The notes beneath the pieces are model-generated. The model searched no databases, was not told the DNA's origin, and saw only the letters and a program-made list of their open reading frames with translations. Shown here one piece after another: positions 8,287 to 17,552 of a stretch of 64,000 nucleotides of DNA (position 1 is the stretch's first letter; every line of letters starts with the position of its first letter). Position numbers and translations under genes: made by a program. The DNA is from Pseudomonadota bacterium. Its GTDB lineage: Bacteria; Pseudomonadota; Alphaproteobacteria; Rhizobiales; Hyphomicrobiaceae. Location: the NCBI GenBank assembly GCA_023405815.1, contig JAEXXM010000054.1:1-64000 (forward strand). The letters are read 5' to 3'.

Positions 8287-9336
8287 TCACGCTGCGATGA
8301 GCACCTCGTCGAGCGGGCGGCGTGCGGCGTGGGGCGGCAGTGCGATGCCCTCCTTGAGATACCCGAACCGAGAGACGAGCTGCGGCGTGCGCCCTGGCGC
8401 GATGAGCTCGGCGAGCCGCGGCCGGATGGTCGCTACCTCGATAGGCTGGTTGAGGAAGGCGTTGACGAGCCCGTGCATGGTCAGCGTGTGCAGCACGGCG
8501 GCAAGCGCGCGCCCCGTCGCCACCCACTCCGCGCGCGTGTCCCCCGGCGTCGAGAACACGCCGATGAGCGGCGCGCCGAGCACGTTCGGGCGGTCCATGC
8601 GTGCAACAGCGCTGCCGAGGTCGAAGTGCCGGAATAGCGTTGCTGCGACGCGCGTTGCCCAGTCGGGAAGACCGAAGCCGGGGCCCGCGAGTCCGTCCCC
8701 TTGAGGCGAAGTAAGCGGGTGCATCCATGATGCGAGCTCGTCGCGGAACGCGGGGTCGGCGAACTGGACGTGATCGGCATCGACGACGAGATCGGCGAGG
8801 GCATCGCGTGTCGCGGTATCTTCGTAGAGCTTGAGCTCGACGCCGAACGGCGCCGCCTTCTCGCGCATCAGCGCCTGCACGTCTTGAGGTACCGGCGTCT
8901 CGGCGTAGGGACGGCGAACGGTGCGCCGGCTCGCAATCGCATCGAGCATCTCATAATCGATGGCGCCGCTCGCCGGCTGATCGAGCAGCGTGACGCGGGC
9001 GATGACCTCCGGAGCCTGCGGCAGCGGCAACGGCGTGATCTCGCCCGAAAGACCGAAAGCACGCAGCGCCGCATACATCGTCTCCGCCGCGGCCGCGCAC
9101 GACATGGTCATCTCGCGGTCGTGCGGATCGACCATGTGCAGGGCGCGCGAGAGATCGGCGACGATGTCGACGTGCGTGTCGCCGAGCACGAAGCGCCAGG
9201 GCTGCGTGTTGTGGCCGGACGGAGCCAGGATGGCGTACCGCACGAGGAAGGCCAGCACATCGCGTGCGCTTCCTTTGCTCGGAATGTCGCTCGGCTCGAT
9301 CTGCCACGCGCGCTCTGAGGGAAGAATCTCGGGCAT
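8287..9336 (-). CDS. nitroreductase-family (Acg-like) flavoprotein
   Basis: 349 residues. The N-terminal ILAPSGHNTQPWRFVL is the FMN-binding segment of nitroreductase-fold proteins, and IASRRTVRRPYAETPVP is the second typical segment. The length and the pattern match the Acg-like FMN-binding group rather than short NfsB-type nitroreductases. A later GLVNAFLNQPIEV segment and a C-terminal RFGYLK also fit this group. Substrate unknown. No signal peptide or Tat motif is visible. It lies 96 nt upstream of the DUF1326 gene on the same strand, so it may belong to that transcript. Confidence 0.8.
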   Translation of the reverse strand: MPEILPSERAWQIEPSDIPSKGSARDVLAFLVRYAILAPSGHNTQPWRFVLGDTHVDIVADLSRALHMVDPHDREMTMSCAAAAETMYAALRAFGLSGEITPLPLPQAPEVIARVTLLDQPASGAIDYEMLDAIASRRTVRRPYAETPVPQDVQALMREKAAPFGVELKLYEDTATRDALADLVVDADHVQFADPAFRDELASWMHPLTSPQGDGLAGPGFGLPDWATRVAATLFRHFDLGSAVARMDRPNVLGAPLIGVFSTPGDTRAEWVATGRALAAVLHTLTMHGLVNAFLNQPIEVATIRPRLAELIAPGRTPQLVSRFGYLKEGIALPPHAARRPLDEVLIAA

Positions 9337-9398
9337 GCCTTTTCTCCTGTGCTTCGCTCGTTTGTGCGAATGCTCGCTCAGGATCGGTTGCCGGGAGC

Positions 9399-10538
9399 CT
9401 ACAGCGGCTCGGGATCGGCAACCGGCGCAGAAAATCCGGTCTCATTGCTTAACGGCCGGTGTCGGCGCCCGGGATTGGTCGGCATCGTAACCACCTGCCC
9501 GCCGGAAGCAGCAGGTGCGGCCTCTGCTGATGATGCGGCGCCCGCATCCGCCATGGCCGGAAGCGCCGGGACCGTGTTCGCCCACCCGTAGGCCAGCATA
9601 GTGATGATCGCCGAGGCAGCGAAGAAGTAGACGCCCGGCATCACCACGGCCTCGGTGTAGCCCGACGAGTTCACGTAGAAGATCATCAGCGCGAGCACCA
9701 TCACGTCGGTCATCGAGTAGCGCCCCAGCCACTCCATGGTCGAGAACGACCGGCGCCGGAATTCCGGCGACAGGTCGGGCGACGTCACGAGCGTCAAGAG
9801 ATAGAACAGCTTCAGGAACGGGAAGAACACCGACACCGCGAACACCACCGCGCAGAGGAAGTATTCCTCGCTCTCGTACAGCGCCCAGATAATGGTCGCG
9901 ATCGAGTGCTCGTTGGTCCACACGTAGATCGTGGTGAAGCGGATGACGGGGAGGATGATGCCGAGCGCGAAGAACACCGTCGCGAGGATGATGAGGAAGC
10001 TGAGAAGAAAGTTGCGCACCACCGACAGCTGCTTTGGCACCCGTAGCTCGATCGCCATATTCTCTGTGGTTGCGACGTCTGTCTTGAGCCAGGCGTAGGA
10101 GAGGATCATCAGCGCCACGGCAGCGGTGAAGAAGTAGACCGCCGGAAGGCTCGCCGCGTCATAGACGCCCTGGCTCTTCAGGAAGAAGATCGTCAGCGCC
10201 AGCACCAGCACGTCGTGCATCGACCATTTGCCGATCCACTCGATGGCCTTGAGACGCTTGGCGTGCCGGCGCAACTCGGCTGCCGGCAGGGTCGAGACGA
10301 GCAAGAGGTAGAGCAGCTTCACGATCGGGAACACGATCGAGAACACCAGCACGACAAGGCCGAGGAAGGTCTGTCCCTGCTTGAGCAGCAATTCGACGGT
10401 CGTCAGCAGCGAATATTCGCTCGTCCAGAAGATGAACTTGGTGAGCCGCAGGATCGGCAGCGTGATGCCGAGCGCGAGGCACACGGCGGCGCCGATGATG
10501 GCGAAACTCAACAGAAAGCGCCGGCCTCCGAGCCGCAT
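9399..10538 (-). CDS. PqiA-like (paraquat-inducible protein A) membrane protein, duplicated
   Basis: About 379 residues built of two similar halves, each with about four membrane segments. Each half carries the pattern (F/L)-x-FPxxKLxYLLxL followed by a short basic linker, an IEW(I/L)G(K/R)(W/Y)SM-DV-LAL helix (EWIGKWSMHDVLVLALTIFF in the first, EWLGRYSMTDVMVLALMIFY in the second) and an AVYFF-type last helix. PqiA proteins are inner-membrane partners of MCE-domain proteins (PqiB) in lipid transport. No MCE protein is in this neighbourhood. I chose ATG 10538, which has GAAGGG upstream, over a TTG at 10556. Confidence 0.82.
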   Translation of the reverse strand: MRLGGRRFLLSFAIIGAAVCLALGITLPILRLTKFIFWTSEYSLLTTVELLLKQGQTFLGLVVLVFSIVFPIVKLLYLLLVSTLPAAELRRHAKRLKAIEWIGKWSMHDVLVLALTIFFLKSQGVYDAASLPAVYFFTAAVALMILSYAWLKTDVATTENMAIELRVPKQLSVVRNFLLSFLIILATVFFALGIILPVIRFTTIYVWTNEHSIATIIWALYESEEYFLCAVVFAVSVFFPFLKLFYLLTLVTSPDLSPEFRRRSFSTMEWLGRYSMTDVMVLALMIFYVNSSGYTEAVVMPGVYFFAASAIITMLAYGWANTVPALPAMADAGAASSAEAAPAASGGQVVTMPTNPGRRHRPLSNETGFSAPVADPEPL

Positions 10539-10706
10539 GGGCTGCCCTTCTCGCAATGCGTTGGCGCCGATGCTAGCAAATTTGGCGCCGCGTCTTCACT
10601 CAATTGAGGCCGCACGGCAAAACTAGGGCCGCTTCTGGGGGGCGCCCAGCCCCGGGGATGGCCGGTTGAGACCTGACGAGAGTGGCGCCAAAGCGCGAGC
10701 GGCGAG

Positions 10707-11561
10707 ATGAACGACCTACTGCGGTTCAATGGTGCGGTCCGGCGCGACCCGAAGGTCGAGGCCTGGTTCTCCGACGTTGTCGATCCGTTTCGAATGATGA
10801 CGCGGGTCTGGTTCGAGCGCCTGCGCGATTGCGGGTCAGATGTGCGCGAGCTCCTGCATGACGGATGCCCAACTGCTTGCGTGGGCGATGCGCCCTTTGC
10901 CTATGTCGACGCATTCAAGGCCCACGCGAATGTGGGTTTCTTCTATGGCGCAACGCTCGCCGATCCGCGCGGCCTGCTCGAAGGTACGGGCAAGCGCATG
11001 CGCCATGTGAAGCTGCGGCTCGACAAGAAGCCTAACGCCGAAGGCTTGAAAGATCTTATCGCCGCCGCTTATGCCGATATTCGGGAGCGACTCCTGCTCA
11101 TTGAGACAAAGGCGAGGCCGACCATGACAAAAGCCGGCAAGGCACCGGATGATTCGGAGGTGTCAGCCTCCAGCCTCATCGACGCGAAGCTCAAGGGGCT
11201 GGACGATTGGCGCGGCGAGATTCTGGCGCGCGTCCGCAAGCTCATCAAAGAAGCCGACCCAGACGTCGTCGAGGACGTGAAGTGGCGGAAGCCCTCTAAT
11301 CCGGCAGGCGTTCCGGTGTGGGAGCATGCCGGCATCATCTGCACCGGCGAGACCTACAAGAGCGTCGTGAAATTGACCTTCGCCAAGGGTGCCTCGCTCA
11401 ACGACCCGTCGCGCCTCTTCAACGCCAGCCTCGACGGCAACGTGCGTCGCGCCATCGATATCCACGAGGGTGACAAGATCGATGGGAAAGCATTGAAGGC
11501 GCTCATTCGCGCGGCCGTGGCGCTGAACACGTCGACGCAAAAAAAGCCAAAGCGCGCTTGA
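10707..11561 (+). CDS. protein with two DUF1801 domains
   Basis: 284 residues in one frame with two YdhG/DUF1801-like units. The first (about residues 30-110) has RLRDCGSDVRELLHDGCPTA followed by FAYVDAFKAHANVGFFYGA; the second (about 160-275) has ILARVRKLIKEADPDVVEDV then WRKPSNPAGVPVWEHAGIIC, YKSVVKLTFAKGA and NASLDGNVRRAIDI. Both follow the same helix-strand order. A polar linker with AGKAPDDSEVSAS joins them. DUF1801 proteins are small and usually single-domain, of unknown function. No transport signal. It is divergent from the PqiA-like gene and converges on grx4, with which it shares a terminator hairpin. Confidence 0.75.
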   Translation: MNDLLRFNGAVRRDPKVEAWFSDVVDPFRMMTRVWFERLRDCGSDVRELLHDGCPTACVGDAPFAYVDAFKAHANVGFFYGATLADPRGLLEGTGKRMRHVKLRLDKKPNAEGLKDLIAAAYADIRERLLLIETKARPTMTKAGKAPDDSEVSASSLIDAKLKGLDDWRGEILARVRKLIKEADPDVVEDVKWRKPSNPAGVPVWEHAGIICTGETYKSVVKLTFAKGASLNDPSRLFNASLDGNVRRAIDIHEGDKIDGKALKALIRAAVALNTSTQKKPKRA

Positions 11562-11582
11562 GGATCGAACCTCAGCGCGCTT
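11538..11582 (-). terminator. intrinsic terminator of grx4 overlapping the convergent gene
   Basis: AAGCGCGCT(T)GAGG / CCTCAGCGCGCTT, a 13-bp stem with one bulge, overlaps the stop of the DUF1801 gene. In the minus direction it is followed a few bases later by seven T residues (A run at 11539-11545), so it works best for grx4. Confidence 0.75.
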
Positions 11583-11597
11583 CGATATGGGTCGATA

Positions 11598-11954
11598 TTA
11601 GGCCGTCAGCTTCGACTTGTCGTAGGCGATGCCCTTCTCGTCGAGCAGCGCCGTCAGCTCGCCAGCTTCCAGCATCTCGCGAACGATGTCGCAGCCGCCG
11701 ATGAACTCGCCCTTTACGTAGAGCTGCGGAATGGTCGGCCAGTTGGAGAACTGCTTGATGCCTTCGCGGATGCCGAGGTCCTGCATGACGTTGACGTCCT
11801 TGAAGTCGACGCCGAGCAGGCGAAGGATGTGATCCACCTGGGCCGAGAACCCGCACTGCGGCATGTTCTTGTTGCCCTTCATGAACAGCACGACGTCGTT
11901 CGAGGCGACAGTCATGCGGATCCAGTCCTGGACATCCTGCTGCGGGGTGCTCAT
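11598..11954 (-). CDS. grxD: monothiol glutaredoxin, Grx4/GrxD type
   Basis: 118 residues with the monothiol active site CGFS (Cys34, in KNMPQCGFSAQV), then WPTIPQLYVKGEFIGGCDI, which gives the cis-Pro loop and the GG-C-D glutathione site. CGFS glutaredoxins bind a [2Fe-2S] cluster with glutathione and hand it on, often together with BolA. The bolA gene lies upstream on the same strand, 253 nt away, which supports this role. Start at 11954 is set by family alignment; the open frame before it is unrelated. Cytoplasmic. Confidence 0.95.
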   Translation of the reverse strand: MSTPQQDVQDWIRMTVASNDVVLFMKGNKNMPQCGFSAQVDHILRLLGVDFKDVNVMQDLGIREGIKQFSNWPTIPQLYVKGEFIGGCDIVREMLEAGELTALLDEKGIAYDKSKLTA

Positions 11955-12100
11955 CTCGGGCCTCTTAGAAATCATCGGCGGGCGGCCGTCCGCCCACGCT
12001 CCTGACACCGCAATGTGTGGATTGCCGCTGCGAAGTCAATTGGCGCTGCAGCCGCGGATGGGTTGAACCGAGGCGCCCTGAACTCAAATCCGACCTGCTT

Positions 12101-12203
12101 GGCCGCCGAAGGCGGCACGGCGCCAAAGGCGCCCGGCGCGAGCGCCGGCCCTCAGCTCGCGCGGCGCCGGCCGCAGGAAAAGCCTTTCGCCGCCCGTGTC
12201 ACT
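12101..12203 (-). repeat. structured intergenic repeat, copy A (downstream of bolA)
   Basis: Read on the minus strand it starts AGTGACACGGGCGG just after the bolA stop and ends with two adjacent hairpins, GGCGCC-ttt-GGCGCC and GCCGCC-ttc-GGCGGC. A second copy at 25446-25549 has the same ends, length and position behind a stop codon. The 17 bases at the far end are identical in both. It fills most of the bolA-grxD interval. Confidence 0.7.
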
Positions 12204-12207
12204 GCAT

Positions 12208-12438
12208 TCAAGGCGCAGCCGTAGTCAGGGCCAATGCGTGCAGGGCGCCGCCCATGCGCCCACCGAGAGCCTCGTAGACCATCTGGTGCTGCTGCACGCG
12301 CGACTTGCCCTTGAATTCCGGTGCTACGACGTGAGCGGCATAGTGATCGCCGTCCCCGGCGAGGTCGCGGATTTCAATCTGCGCATCGGGGAACTTGGCT
12401 TTGATGAGCCGCTCGATCTCGCCGGCGTCCATGGCCAT
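12208..12438 (-). CDS. bolA: BolA family protein
   Basis: 76 residues, MAMDAGEIERLIKAKFPDAQ onward, with the BolA fold and the conserved block KGKSRVQQHQMVYEALG ending in HALAL. The His in HQMVY is the usual ligand position when BolA pairs with a CGFS glutaredoxin on a [2Fe-2S] cluster. It is short, as expected for the BolA2-like class. It lies between purL and grxD, a gene order often seen in alphaproteobacteria. No signal peptide. Role in iron-sulfur cluster transfer or iron sensing is inferred from family and neighbour. Confidence 0.93.
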   Translation of the reverse strand: MAMDAGEIERLIKAKFPDAQIEIRDLAGDGDHYAAHVVAPEFKGKSRVQQHQMVYEALGGRMGGALHALALTTAAP

Positions 12439-12524
12439 CGGCGCATCTCCTCAGAAAGCTGGTCCTGCGGGCGAGCATAAGCCGATTTGCCTGCGATCCC
12501 AAAGGGCCTGCCTGCGCGGCGCCT

Positions 12525-12749
12525 TCAGCCGTCTGACAGCTCCAGCCGCCGCTCGATCCGATCGAGGCGCGCTTTGATCCTCTCGAGCTCGGCACTGTGT
12601 CCTGCGACCTGAACGTGAAAGCTTGCCATATGCCCATCGAGGGCAACCACAGTCGACTTCACCTCGCTCATGTCGCCGACGAGCTTGCCGACGTTCTGGT
12701 CGATCCTGCGCAGATGCGCCAGCACGAGGTTTGAGGGTTCCTTCGGCAT
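12525..12749 (-). CDS. small coiled-coil protein, unknown function
   Basis: 74 residues, MPKEPSNLVLAHLRRIDQNV and on. Leucine, valine and isoleucine fall at heptad positions through LRRIDQNVGKLVGDMSEVKSTVVAL and again in ELERIKARLDRIERRLEL, so most of the chain should be coiled coil. No cysteine, signal or membrane segment. It sits between purL and bolA on the same strand. Composition and good separation from neighbours support a real gene. No function is suggested by sequence. Confidence 0.6.
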   Translation of the reverse strand: MPKEPSNLVLAHLRRIDQNVGKLVGDMSEVKSTVVALDGHMASFHVQVAGHSAELERIKARLDRIERRLELSDG

Positions 12750-12775
12750 AGATCAGCTTCCGACGCTGCATACTT

Positions 12776-12794
12776 TGGCACGTCAAACGTGCCA
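12776..12794 (-). terminator. hairpin downstream of purL
   Basis: TGGCACGT / ACGTGCCA with a three-base loop, 37 nt after the purL stop and 27 nt before the next minus-strand gene. No T tract follows, so function as a terminator is only likely. Confidence 0.4.
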
Positions 12795-12830
12795 CGAAGC
12801 GGATCGGCCGTCAAGAACAAGACGAGAACA

Positions 12831-15065
<2,235 letters not shown>

Positions 15066-15337
15066 GCGCGGGCGCTTCTGGTCTCTTGAGCGATTCTGGA
15101 GGTCGAGATGCCAGCGCTTATAGCGGCGACGCAATGCGTTGTCGCCCCGCTCGGGATGGAACGCGTCGCTTCTATCGCGCCCCGCGTCATGCAACAGCGC
15201 AATGACTTGGCACAAACGGAATCCAGCGCCGGGGGCTGCGCCGTTATGGCCCTTGGGCGATCATTGACAGACTCGGCGCATCGCGAAGCCCAGGAACTAC
15301 CGGCAAAATTCGCTTCGGCATTGCATGCGCACAGCCT

Positions 15338-15390
15338 GCGACAACTACCCGGTAGGGTGGGAAGAGCCGCCCACCCGCGACAGTTGCGCG
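15338..15390. repeat. large imperfect inverted repeat in the purL upstream region
   Basis: Nested dyads CAACT/AGTTG (15342-15346 and 15382-15386) around GGGTGGG/CCCACCC (15355-15361 and 15370-15376) would form a long hairpin. The rest of 15066-15529, a 464-nt gene-free stretch between the divergent purL and exported-protein genes, must hold both promoters but shows no clear consensus box to me. Confidence 0.45.
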
Positions 15391-15529
15391 CTGCAAAGGG
15401 GGCATTGCTGCGATGCAACAATCTGCATTTTCCACGGGGAGTCCGAGGCTTAACTATGTCGTCAGTCGCCGGCGGCCACTCCCCCCAAACTATTTCCGCC
15501 GGCTTCCTCGAAGCTAAAGGAGCTGGAGC

Positions 15530-15919
15530 ATGTCCGCTATCAAATTGGGCGCTGTTGTTGCCGCCATGCTTGCCGGGTTCACCGCATTCGCTGTTCAGAA
15601 TGCCACCGCAGACGAGGCCGCAAAGACCATCAAGCCGCTGCACGGCATCAGCCTGCACGTCGGTTCCAAGCACGCCGTCGGCTATTTCGTGCCGACCAAC
15701 GGCGTGTGCGAGCTGACACTCGTCGTCGGCGAGGAGCCGGCGGATGAGAGCATCCTCGTCGTTACCCCGACCCGCTTCCGCGCCACCATCAAGGCCGGCC
15801 AGCGCGCCCGCTTCGATACCGGCGAGGGCAAGGAGCTCGCGTTCCACTGCGCTCAGTCGGCGACTGCGATGACGGTTCAGACCATGCAGCAGACGGCCTA
15901 CACGCCGGTTGCACGGTAA
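15530..15919 (+). CDS. small exported protein, unknown function
   Basis: 129 residues. MSAIKLGAVVAAMLAGFTAF is a signal peptide, probably cut after NATA. A perfect AAAGGAG lies eight bases upstream of the ATG. The mature domain of about 100 residues is beta-rich (ISLHVGSKHAVGYFVPTNGV, CELTLVVGEE, RFRATIKAGQRARFDTGEGK) and has two cysteines (one in GVCELTL, one in AFHCAQ) that could form a disulphide. I do not recognise a family name. It stands alone, divergent from purL, and is followed by an intrinsic terminator at 16013. Probably periplasmic. Confidence 0.8.
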   Translation: MSAIKLGAVVAAMLAGFTAFAVQNATADEAAKTIKPLHGISLHVGSKHAVGYFVPTNGVCELTLVVGEEPADESILVVTPTRFRATIKAGQRARFDTGEGKELAFHCAQSATAMTVQTMQQTAYTPVAR

Positions 15920-16012
15920 CGCTCCGATCGCCCGAGCGCCTATCAGCGAGGGCGTCAATCGGCGGCGTCAGTCAGGCACGAATAGGACTACTTTTTCGGC
16001 GAGGTAGTCAGA

Positions 16013-16041
16013 CGCGTCGGGCTTCGGCCCGGCGCGTTTTG
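16013..16041 (+). terminator. intrinsic terminator
   Basis: CGCGTCGGGC-TTCG-GCCCGGCGCG, a 10-bp stem with one G-U pair capped by a TTCG tetraloop, followed by TTTTG. It ends the plus-strand exported-protein transcript just before the convergent purQ stop. Confidence 0.85.
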
Positions 16042-16043
16042 TT

Positions 16044-16748
16044 TCACACCATCGGCTCCAGCGCGCTCAGCAGCGCGCTTTCGAACATGCGCCGGCCGTC
16101 GGCGCCGCCGAGCGGCAGCTCGAACAGGCGCTCCGGATGCGGCATCAGGCCGACGACGCGCCCGTCCTCGCTGCAAATGCCGGCGATGTTGCGCTGGGCG
16201 CCGTTGGGGTTCGACTGCGGCGTCACCTCGCCCGCTTCATCGCAGTAGCGGAACACGACGCGGCCTTCGCCCTCCAGCCGGTCGAGCGTCTCGGCGTCGG
16301 CGAAGTAGTTGCCTTCCGCATGCGCGATCGGCAGCCGCACGACCTGCCCCTTGCGGTAGCACTTGGTGAAGAAGGTCGTATCGTTCTCGACCTTGAGCGT
16401 GACGTCGCGGCAGATGAACTTCAGAGACGCATTGCGCATCAAAACGCCAGGGAGAAGCCCCGACTCGCACAGCACCTGGAAGCCGTTGCAGATCCCGAGC
16501 ACCGGCGTTCCGGCTTTCGCCTTGGCGATGACGTCGCGCATGATCGGTGAGTGCGCCGCCATGGCGCCGCAGCGCAGATAATCGCCGTAGGAGAAGCCGC
16601 CCGGCAGCACGATGAGGTCCGAGGCCGGCACCGAGGCGTCGCCGTGCCAAACCATCTTCACCGGAAAGCCCGTGATCTTCTCGATCGCGACCTGCACGTC
16701 GCGGTCACAGTTCGATCCGGGAAATACGACGACGGAAGCGCGCAGCAT
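16044..16748 (-). CDS. purQ: phosphoribosylformylglycinamidine synthase, glutaminase subunit
   Basis: Releases ammonia from glutamine for PurL in purine step four. It is a class I glutamine amidotransferase: nucleophile Cys in PVLGICNGFQVL, and the His-x-Glu of the triad in MPHPERLFE near the C-terminus. The N-terminal VVVFPGSNCDRD and PGGFSYGDYLRCGA are typical PurQ. 234 residues, normal length. Start at 16748 has GGAG seven bases upstream. It follows purS and an exported-protein gene on the same strand with gaps of 2 and 14 nt, so these three are one operon. Confidence 0.97.
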   Translation of the reverse strand: MLRASVVVFPGSNCDRDVQVAIEKITGFPVKMVWHGDASVPASDLIVLPGGFSYGDYLRCGAMAAHSPIMRDVIAKAKAGTPVLGICNGFQVLCESGLLPGVLMRNASLKFICRDVTLKVENDTTFFTKCYRKGQVVRLPIAHAEGNYFADAETLDRLEGEGRVVFRYCDEAGEVTPQSNPNGAQRNIAGICSEDGRVVGLMPHPERLFELPLGGADGRRMFESALLSALEPMV

Positions 16749-16762
16749 TCTCTGCTCCAATC

Positions 16763-17209
16763 TCAGTGCGGTGGGGCGAGGGGCGACCGGCTCGCCTTCT
16801 GGCGCTCGACCTCGGCGCGCGAAGCCTCGGTGAGCGCCTTATCGCCGGACTTCATCTGCTCGACAAGCGCGGAGAACTGGCCCTGATCGCCGTAGCCGCA
16901 GGATTTGCTCTCGGCCGTCCATACACCCGTCACCTGCTTGCGGATGGTCCGCATCGTTGCGGCGGGATAGGCCGGGTGCCAGCGCGTCGTGAATGAGATT
17001 TCGGCGCGCCAGACGTCGGGCACCGAGAGCATGACGACATCGAAGCCTCCGCCTTCGCCGACTTGCACCCCGGGAAGTGCGTGCATTGCGCTGCGCAGGC
17101 TTTCGAAGCCGAGCGCGCAATCGAGCGAGGGTGGTGCCGCGCTCTGGGCAGCCGCAGCAGCCGGGGCGATCATGCCAGCCAGCCAGACCGCGGCGCGCGG
17201 GAGCGGCAT
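16763..17209 (-). CDS. exported protein of unknown function within the pur operon
   Basis: 148 residues with a signal peptide (MPLPRAAVWLAGMIAPAAAA, cut likely after AQSA). The mature part has two cysteines (SLDCALGF and SKSCGYGDQ) that could pair, and a C-terminal charged tail (ALTEASRAEVERQKAS). It starts two bases after the purS stop and ends 14 nt before purQ, so it must be co-transcribed with both. I do not recognise a domain, and a periplasmic protein has no clear link to cytoplasmic FGAM synthesis. Confidence 0.75.
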   Translation of the reverse strand: MPLPRAAVWLAGMIAPAAAAAQSAAPPSLDCALGFESLRSAMHALPGVQVGEGGGFDVVMLSVPDVWRAEISFTTRWHPAYPAATMRTIRKQVTGVWTAESKSCGYGDQGQFSALVEQMKSGDKALTEASRAEVERQKASRSPLAPPH

Positions 17210-17211
17210 GG

Positions 17212-17454
17212 TCAGGACGCCAGCTCGTAGCTGTAGTTCTCAATGACGCTGTTGGCGAGCAGGTCCTTGCACATCCGCTCGACCGTCTCCTTGGCCTGCG
17301 CTTCGCTCGTCTCGGCGAGCTGGACCTCGATGTACTTGCCCTGCCGCACGTCCTCGACGCCGGCGATGCCGAGCGCCGAGAGGGCGTTCAGGATGGCCTT
17401 GCCCTGCGGGTCGAGGACGCCGTTCTTGAGCGTGATGCGGATGCGGGCTTTCAT
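17212..17454 (-). CDS. purS: phosphoribosylformylglycinamidine synthase subunit PurS
   Basis: 80 residues, MKARIRITLKNGVLDPQGKA and on, with the PurS dimer motif IAGVEDVRQGKYIEV and the C-terminal NSVIENYSYELA. PurS bridges PurL and PurQ in the small-subunit type of FGAM synthase and is needed for ammonia passage. Consistent with the short PurL here. It lies 97 nt downstream of purC on the same strand, with an inverted repeat in between, and two bases before the exported-protein gene. Confidence 0.96.
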   Translation of the reverse strand: MKARIRITLKNGVLDPQGKAILNALSALGIAGVEDVRQGKYIEVQLAETSEAQAKETVERMCKDLLANSVIENYSYELAS

Positions 17455-17487
17455 GTTCGCTTCGCGAGGCAGTTGGCACTAGTCAAT

Positions 17488-17552
17488 GGGCAATAGTAGG
17501 GCAGGGCAGTAGGGGGCAGATCGCCACTGCCTACTGCCCAATGCCTATTGCC
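17488..17552. repeat. inverted repeat of GGCAATAG / GGGCAGTAGG units
   Basis: Outer arms GGCAATAG (17489-17496) and CTATTGCC (17545-17552), inner arms GGGCAGTAGG (17504-17513) and CCTACTGCCC (17530-17539). The arms are themselves similar units, so it looks like a degenerate short-unit repeat folded on itself. It fills the purC-purS gap directly behind the purC stop and could form a hairpin in the transcript. Confidence 0.6.
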
